From Chromatiales bacterium (GTDB lineage: Bacteria; Pseudomonadota; Gammaproteobacteria; Thiohalospirales; Thiohalospiraceae), in assembly GCA_026984715.1 (NCBI GenBank), contig JALSRO010000471.1, positions 1 to 6,301 of the forward strand: a DNA stretch of 6,301 nt, written 5' to 3'. Within the stretch, counting starts at the first letter, position 1; the number at the start of each line of letters is the position of its first letter. Positions 4,359 through 6,301 of the stretch are shown in pieces. A program made the position numbers and the translations under genes. Below the pieces are notes generated by a model that did not search any database, was not told the DNA's origin, and saw only the letters and a program-made list of their open reading frames with translations.

Positions 4359-5207
4359 CTAGTGAAGCACATTGGCCAGCCGGCGCCGATACTCGCGCAC
4401 CAGATCGGGATTGTCCACGACATTGAACAGGGTCAGCATCTGCTTGCGTCCGATGTCCTCCTGGAAACTGCGATCCCGGCGGATGATCTCCAGCAGCTGC
4501 TCCATCGCTTCGGCGTATCGCTGCTCGGCGGTGTAGCGGCGGGAGAGCAGCAGGCGTGCCTCCAGGTCGTCCGGCTTCTGGAGGATGCGTTGCTGCAGTT
4601 CCGCCTCCTCCGGCAGATCCCGACTCTGTTCCACCAGTTGCAGCCGGCTCTCCAGCTCCTGCACCTCCTGCTCCAGGCGGGCTGGAGGGGAGAGTGCATC
4701 GAGCTGTTCGCGGGCCGCCTCCGTCAGGTCGAGATCGAGATAGAGCCGGGCGAGATCGATACGGATCCGGTCGTTTTCCGGCTCCATGGAAAGAGCCTCC
4801 TCCAGCAGCCGCCGGGCACGTTCGGCATCGCCATCGCCGCGCTGTTCCCGGGCCTGCCGGCGCAGTTTTTCCGCTTCGGAGGGAAGCAGTTCCTCGATGA
4901 AGCGACGGATCTCTGACTCGGGAAGTGCGCCGGAAAACTCATCGGCCACGCGCCCTTCCACCACCGCTTTGACGCTGGGGATCCCGCGCACATTGAATCG
5001 GGTGGCGAGGTGGGAGTTCTCATCGGAGTTGACCTTGGCCAGCAGGAAGCGGCCGCCGTACTCTTCGGCCAGCTTCTCCAGTATCGGTTTGAGAATCTGG
5101 CAAGGTCCGCACCATGGGGCCCAGAAATCCACTATCACCGGCAGCTCGAAGGAACGCTCGATGACCTTCTGCTCGAAATCCGCTTCACCAACGTCGATAG
5201 TGTGCAT
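4359..5207 (-). CDS. cnoX: CnoX/YbbN-type thioredoxin-TPR co-chaperone
   Basis: A 282-residue cytoplasmic protein (E. coli CnoX/YbbN is 284). Residues 1-110 are a thioredoxin fold with VDFWAPWCGPC (Cys33, Cys36), DENSHLATRFNVRGIPSVK (cis-Pro78) and the closing helix RRFIEELLP. Residues about 111-282 are the YbbN-type TPR region, with helices such as AERARRLLEEALSMEPEN, LDLTEAAREQLDAL, AEQRYAEAMEQLLEIIRRD and the C-terminal LVREYRRRLANVL. The family protects substrates from aggregation and over-oxidation and hands them to chaperones. Unlike E. coli CnoX, which lacks the first active-site Cys, this copy keeps an intact CGPC and could be redox-active. The ATG at 5205-5207 has a strong GAGGAGAG Shine-Dalgarno and matches the family start. 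Upstream reading to 5270 is not supported. It appears monocistronic, followed directly by the hairpin array. Confidence 0.92.
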   Translation of the reverse strand: MHTIDVGEADFEQKVIERSFELPVIVDFWAPWCGPCQILKPILEKLAEEYGGRFLLAKVNSDENSHLATRFNVRGIPSVKAVVEGRVADEFSGALPESEIRRFIEELLPSEAEKLRRQAREQRGDGDAERARRLLEEALSMEPENDRIRIDLARLYLDLDLTEAAREQLDALSPPARLEQEVQELESRLQLVEQSRDLPEEAELQQRILQKPDDLEARLLLSRRYTAEQRYAEAMEQLLEIIRRDRSFQEDIGRKQMLTLFNVVDNPDLVREYRRRLANVLH

Positions 5208-5240
5208 TTTCTCTCCTCTCATTGCTGGCAGGGGTGGGGA

Positions 5241-5270
5241 AGAATAGCGCCCCACAGAGCATTCTGGCAA
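5241..5270 (-). promoter_or_regulatory. Candidate sigma70 promoter of cnoX
   Basis: On the minus strand TTGCCA (plus 5265-5270; 5 of 6 to consensus), an 18-bp spacer and TATTCT (plus 5241-5246; 4 of 6). The start would lie about 27 nt before the cnoX ATG. The 57-bp element copy B sits just upstream (5295-5351). Confidence 0.45.
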
Positions 5271-5294
5271 TGGGTTCTGCTCCCGGTGTCAATC

Positions 5295-5351
5295 ATGACT
5301 ACTCAGCGAACAGCCTCTAACGTCGTGGGTAGCAGTTTGCCGAGCAGTTGC
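5295..5351. mobile_element. 57-bp miniature element, copy B, with perfect 8-bp target duplication
   Basis: It is the same length as copy A and 43/57 identical, with 12 of the 14 differences being transitions. The most conserved part is the loop, AACGTCGYGGGTAGCAGTT. TGTCAATC flanks both sides exactly (5287-5294 and 5352-5359) and is unrelated to copy A's GCTGAAAG, so the two inserted independently. The ends are more decayed than in copy A (left ATGACTAC, right CAGTTGC), suggesting an older insertion. The stem still pairs at 12 of 14 positions counting G-U pairs, with one fully compensated base pair relative to copy A. It lies between the divergent cnoX and tolC promoters. Confidence 0.82.
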
Positions 5352-5428
5352 TGTCAATCTTCCCATTGCCTGGAGTGGAGGCGGGGGGAGCAGGATTCAA
5401 GAGCGGAGAAAATGTTTTGGCGGTGGGG

Positions 5429-5457
5429 TTGACAATATGTAGAGATGTTCATATTAT
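5429..5457 (+). promoter_or_regulatory. Strong sigma70 promoter of the TolC-family gene
   Basis: Perfect TTGACA (5429-5434), a 17-bp spacer (5435-5451) and TATTAT (5452-5457; 5 of 6). Transcription should start near 5464, giving a leader of about 29 nt with AGAAGGAGAG before the ATG at 5493. Confidence 0.75.
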
Positions 5458-5463
5458 CATCTC
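5434..5463. promoter_or_regulatory. Two overlapping dyads inside the tolC promoter, probable operators
   Basis: AATATG-N10-CATATT (5434-5439 and 5450-5455) fills the spacer between -35 and -10 and runs into the -10. GAGATG-N10-CATCTC (5442-5447 and 5458-5463) straddles the -10. Both are perfect with identical 10-nt spacing, and their centres are 8 bp apart. A repressor of ArsR/SmtB or TetR type is plausible; which one is unknown. Confidence 0.5.
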
Positions 5464-5492
5464 GTAATGCAAATCGAGAAGGAGAGTCAACG

Positions 5493-6301
5493 ATGTTGCA
5501 CCTGACACGCAGTTTGCGAGGTCGATTGTTCATCTCGCTGATCCTGATGGGATCGGCCCCGGCATGGGCGGCGCAGGGGAGGATCGATTTTCCCACCGCG
5601 GTACGGATGGCGCTGGAGCGCAATCCCAACCTGGCGGCCAGTGGCGAACAGATCCAGGCCGCAAGGGCGCAACAGCAGGCCGCAAGGGGCAGTCTGCTGC
5701 CGCGGCTGGATCTGGAGGTGAATGCATCCCGGACCAACTCCCCGCTCGGGGCGTTCGCCGGCAAGCTGTCGCAGCAGCGGATTGCGCAGACCGATTTCGA
5801 TCCGGCGCTGCTCAACTCTCCGGATGATCTGGACAACGTCAAGACGGCGGTCCGTTTGAGCTGGCCACTCTACCAGGGTGGCGCACTGTGGGCCGGAAAG
5901 CGGCAGGCGGCATCCGCGCTGGAGGCGGCCTCCTACAATCACGACATGAGCCGGCAGAAACTGACCCTGGATGTGCTGACCGCCTATACCGGTGTTCACG
6001 AGGCCAGGGCGCAGCTGAAGGCCAGCCGGGAGGCGCTTCGGGCGGCGCAGCAGCATGCGCAGATCAGCCGCGCCCAGCGGGATCAGGGGATGGCGGTGGA
6101 GAGCGATGTGATGGCGGCCGAGGTTCATCGGCTGAATGCCGAAGTGCAGCTGCACCGCTCCGAAAATGCGGTCGAGGATGCGCTGGACCAGCTGCGGGTG
6201 TTGCTGAACATGGAGCCGGATCAGCCGCTGGAGCTGGGACCGATTCCGCAGATCCCGCCCATCTCCGGGGAGCTGGAGGCCGTTCAGCAGCAGGCGCTTC
6301 A
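5493..6301 (+). CDS. TolC-family outer-membrane efflux protein, N-terminal part (runs off right edge)
   Basis: 269 complete codons are in the window with no stop. Residues 1-26 are a signal peptide: Arg-rich start, hydrophobic LFISLILMG, cleavage after AWA. The mature protein starts with the outer-membrane-efflux repeat: RIDFPTAVRMALERNPNLAA, long alpha-helical Ala/Gln-rich stretches, SLLPRLDLEVNAS, VRLSWPLYQGGALWAGKRQA and helices through LTLDVLTAYTGVHEARAQL and VESDVMAAEVHRLNAEVQL. This is the pattern of the TolC trimeric channel that joins RND or ABC pumps and periplasmic adaptors. GGAG lies about 8 nt before the ATG. In this family a tolC-like gene commonly precedes adaptor and RND pump genes, which would lie beyond the right edge. 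Substrate cannot be told; metal or drug efflux is possible. Confidence 0.88.
   Translation, partial: MLHLTRSLRGRLFISLILMGSAPAWAAQGRIDFPTAVRMALERNPNLAASGEQIQAARAQQQAARGSLLPRLDLEVNASRTNSPLGAFAGKLSQQRIAQTDFDPALLNSPDDLDNVKTAVRLSWPLYQGGALWAGKRQAASALEAASYNHDMSRQKLTLDVLTAYTGVHEARAQLKASREALRAAQQHAQISRAQRDQGMAVESDVMAAEVHRLNAEVQLHRSENAVEDALDQLRVLLNMEPDQPLELGPIPQIPPISGELEAVQQQAL

Noticed and set aside
4029..5359. Copies A and B as the ends of one composite transposon carrying cnoX
   Set aside because: Each copy has its own different 8-bp duplication, so they are independent insertions rather than the ends of one unit.

Overview
The window looks like chromosomal DNA of a sulfur-oxidising gammaproteobacterium. 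It carries a sulfide:quinone oxidoreductase very like the Acidithiobacillus type, a CnoX-type thioredoxin, a YcgN-family protein, a BtuF-like binding protein and a proteobacterial arsenic operon. GC is moderately high, genes are compact, and promoters are sigma70-like. The organism cannot be named from the sequence alone.

Layout. Positions 1-531 (minus strand) hold an arsenic operon: arsR followed by the first 51 codons of an arsenite methyltransferase that runs off the left edge. The arsR promoter and a 28-bp near-perfect dyad lie on its start codon. Positions 624-1679 (minus) hold a btuF-like gene for a periplasmic cobalamin/corrinoid-binding protein. Head to head with it is a short plus-strand operon (1678-2508) of a CxxCxxCC (YcgN) protein and a DUF423 membrane protein. 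Positions 2670-3941 (minus) hold sqr, 4359-5207 (minus) hold cnoX, and 5493 to the right edge (plus) holds the start of a TolC-family outer-membrane efflux gene with a strong promoter.

The most unusual content lies in and between the genes, where there are four palindromic or repeat elements. (1) A 157-bp long-inverted-repeat element flanked by TA sits inside the signal-peptide codons of btuF. It adds exactly 53 codons and leaves the frame open, and removing it with one TA regenerates a textbook signal peptide. (2) Two 57-bp miniature elements (4037-4093 and 5295-5351) are 43/57 identical to each other, and each is flanked by its own perfect 8-bp direct repeat. (3) A run of five adjoining hairpins (4198-4358) with matching ends abuts the cnoX stop codon. 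(4) A 23-bp-arm inverted repeat lies between the convergent DUF423 and sqr genes. Together these suggest a genome heavily seeded with small non-autonomous elements.

Functionally the genes form separate units rather than one pathway: arsenic detoxification, corrinoid uptake, sulfide oxidation at the membrane, protein folding under oxidative stress, and efflux. No rRNA, tRNA, CRISPR array or complete transposase gene was seen.
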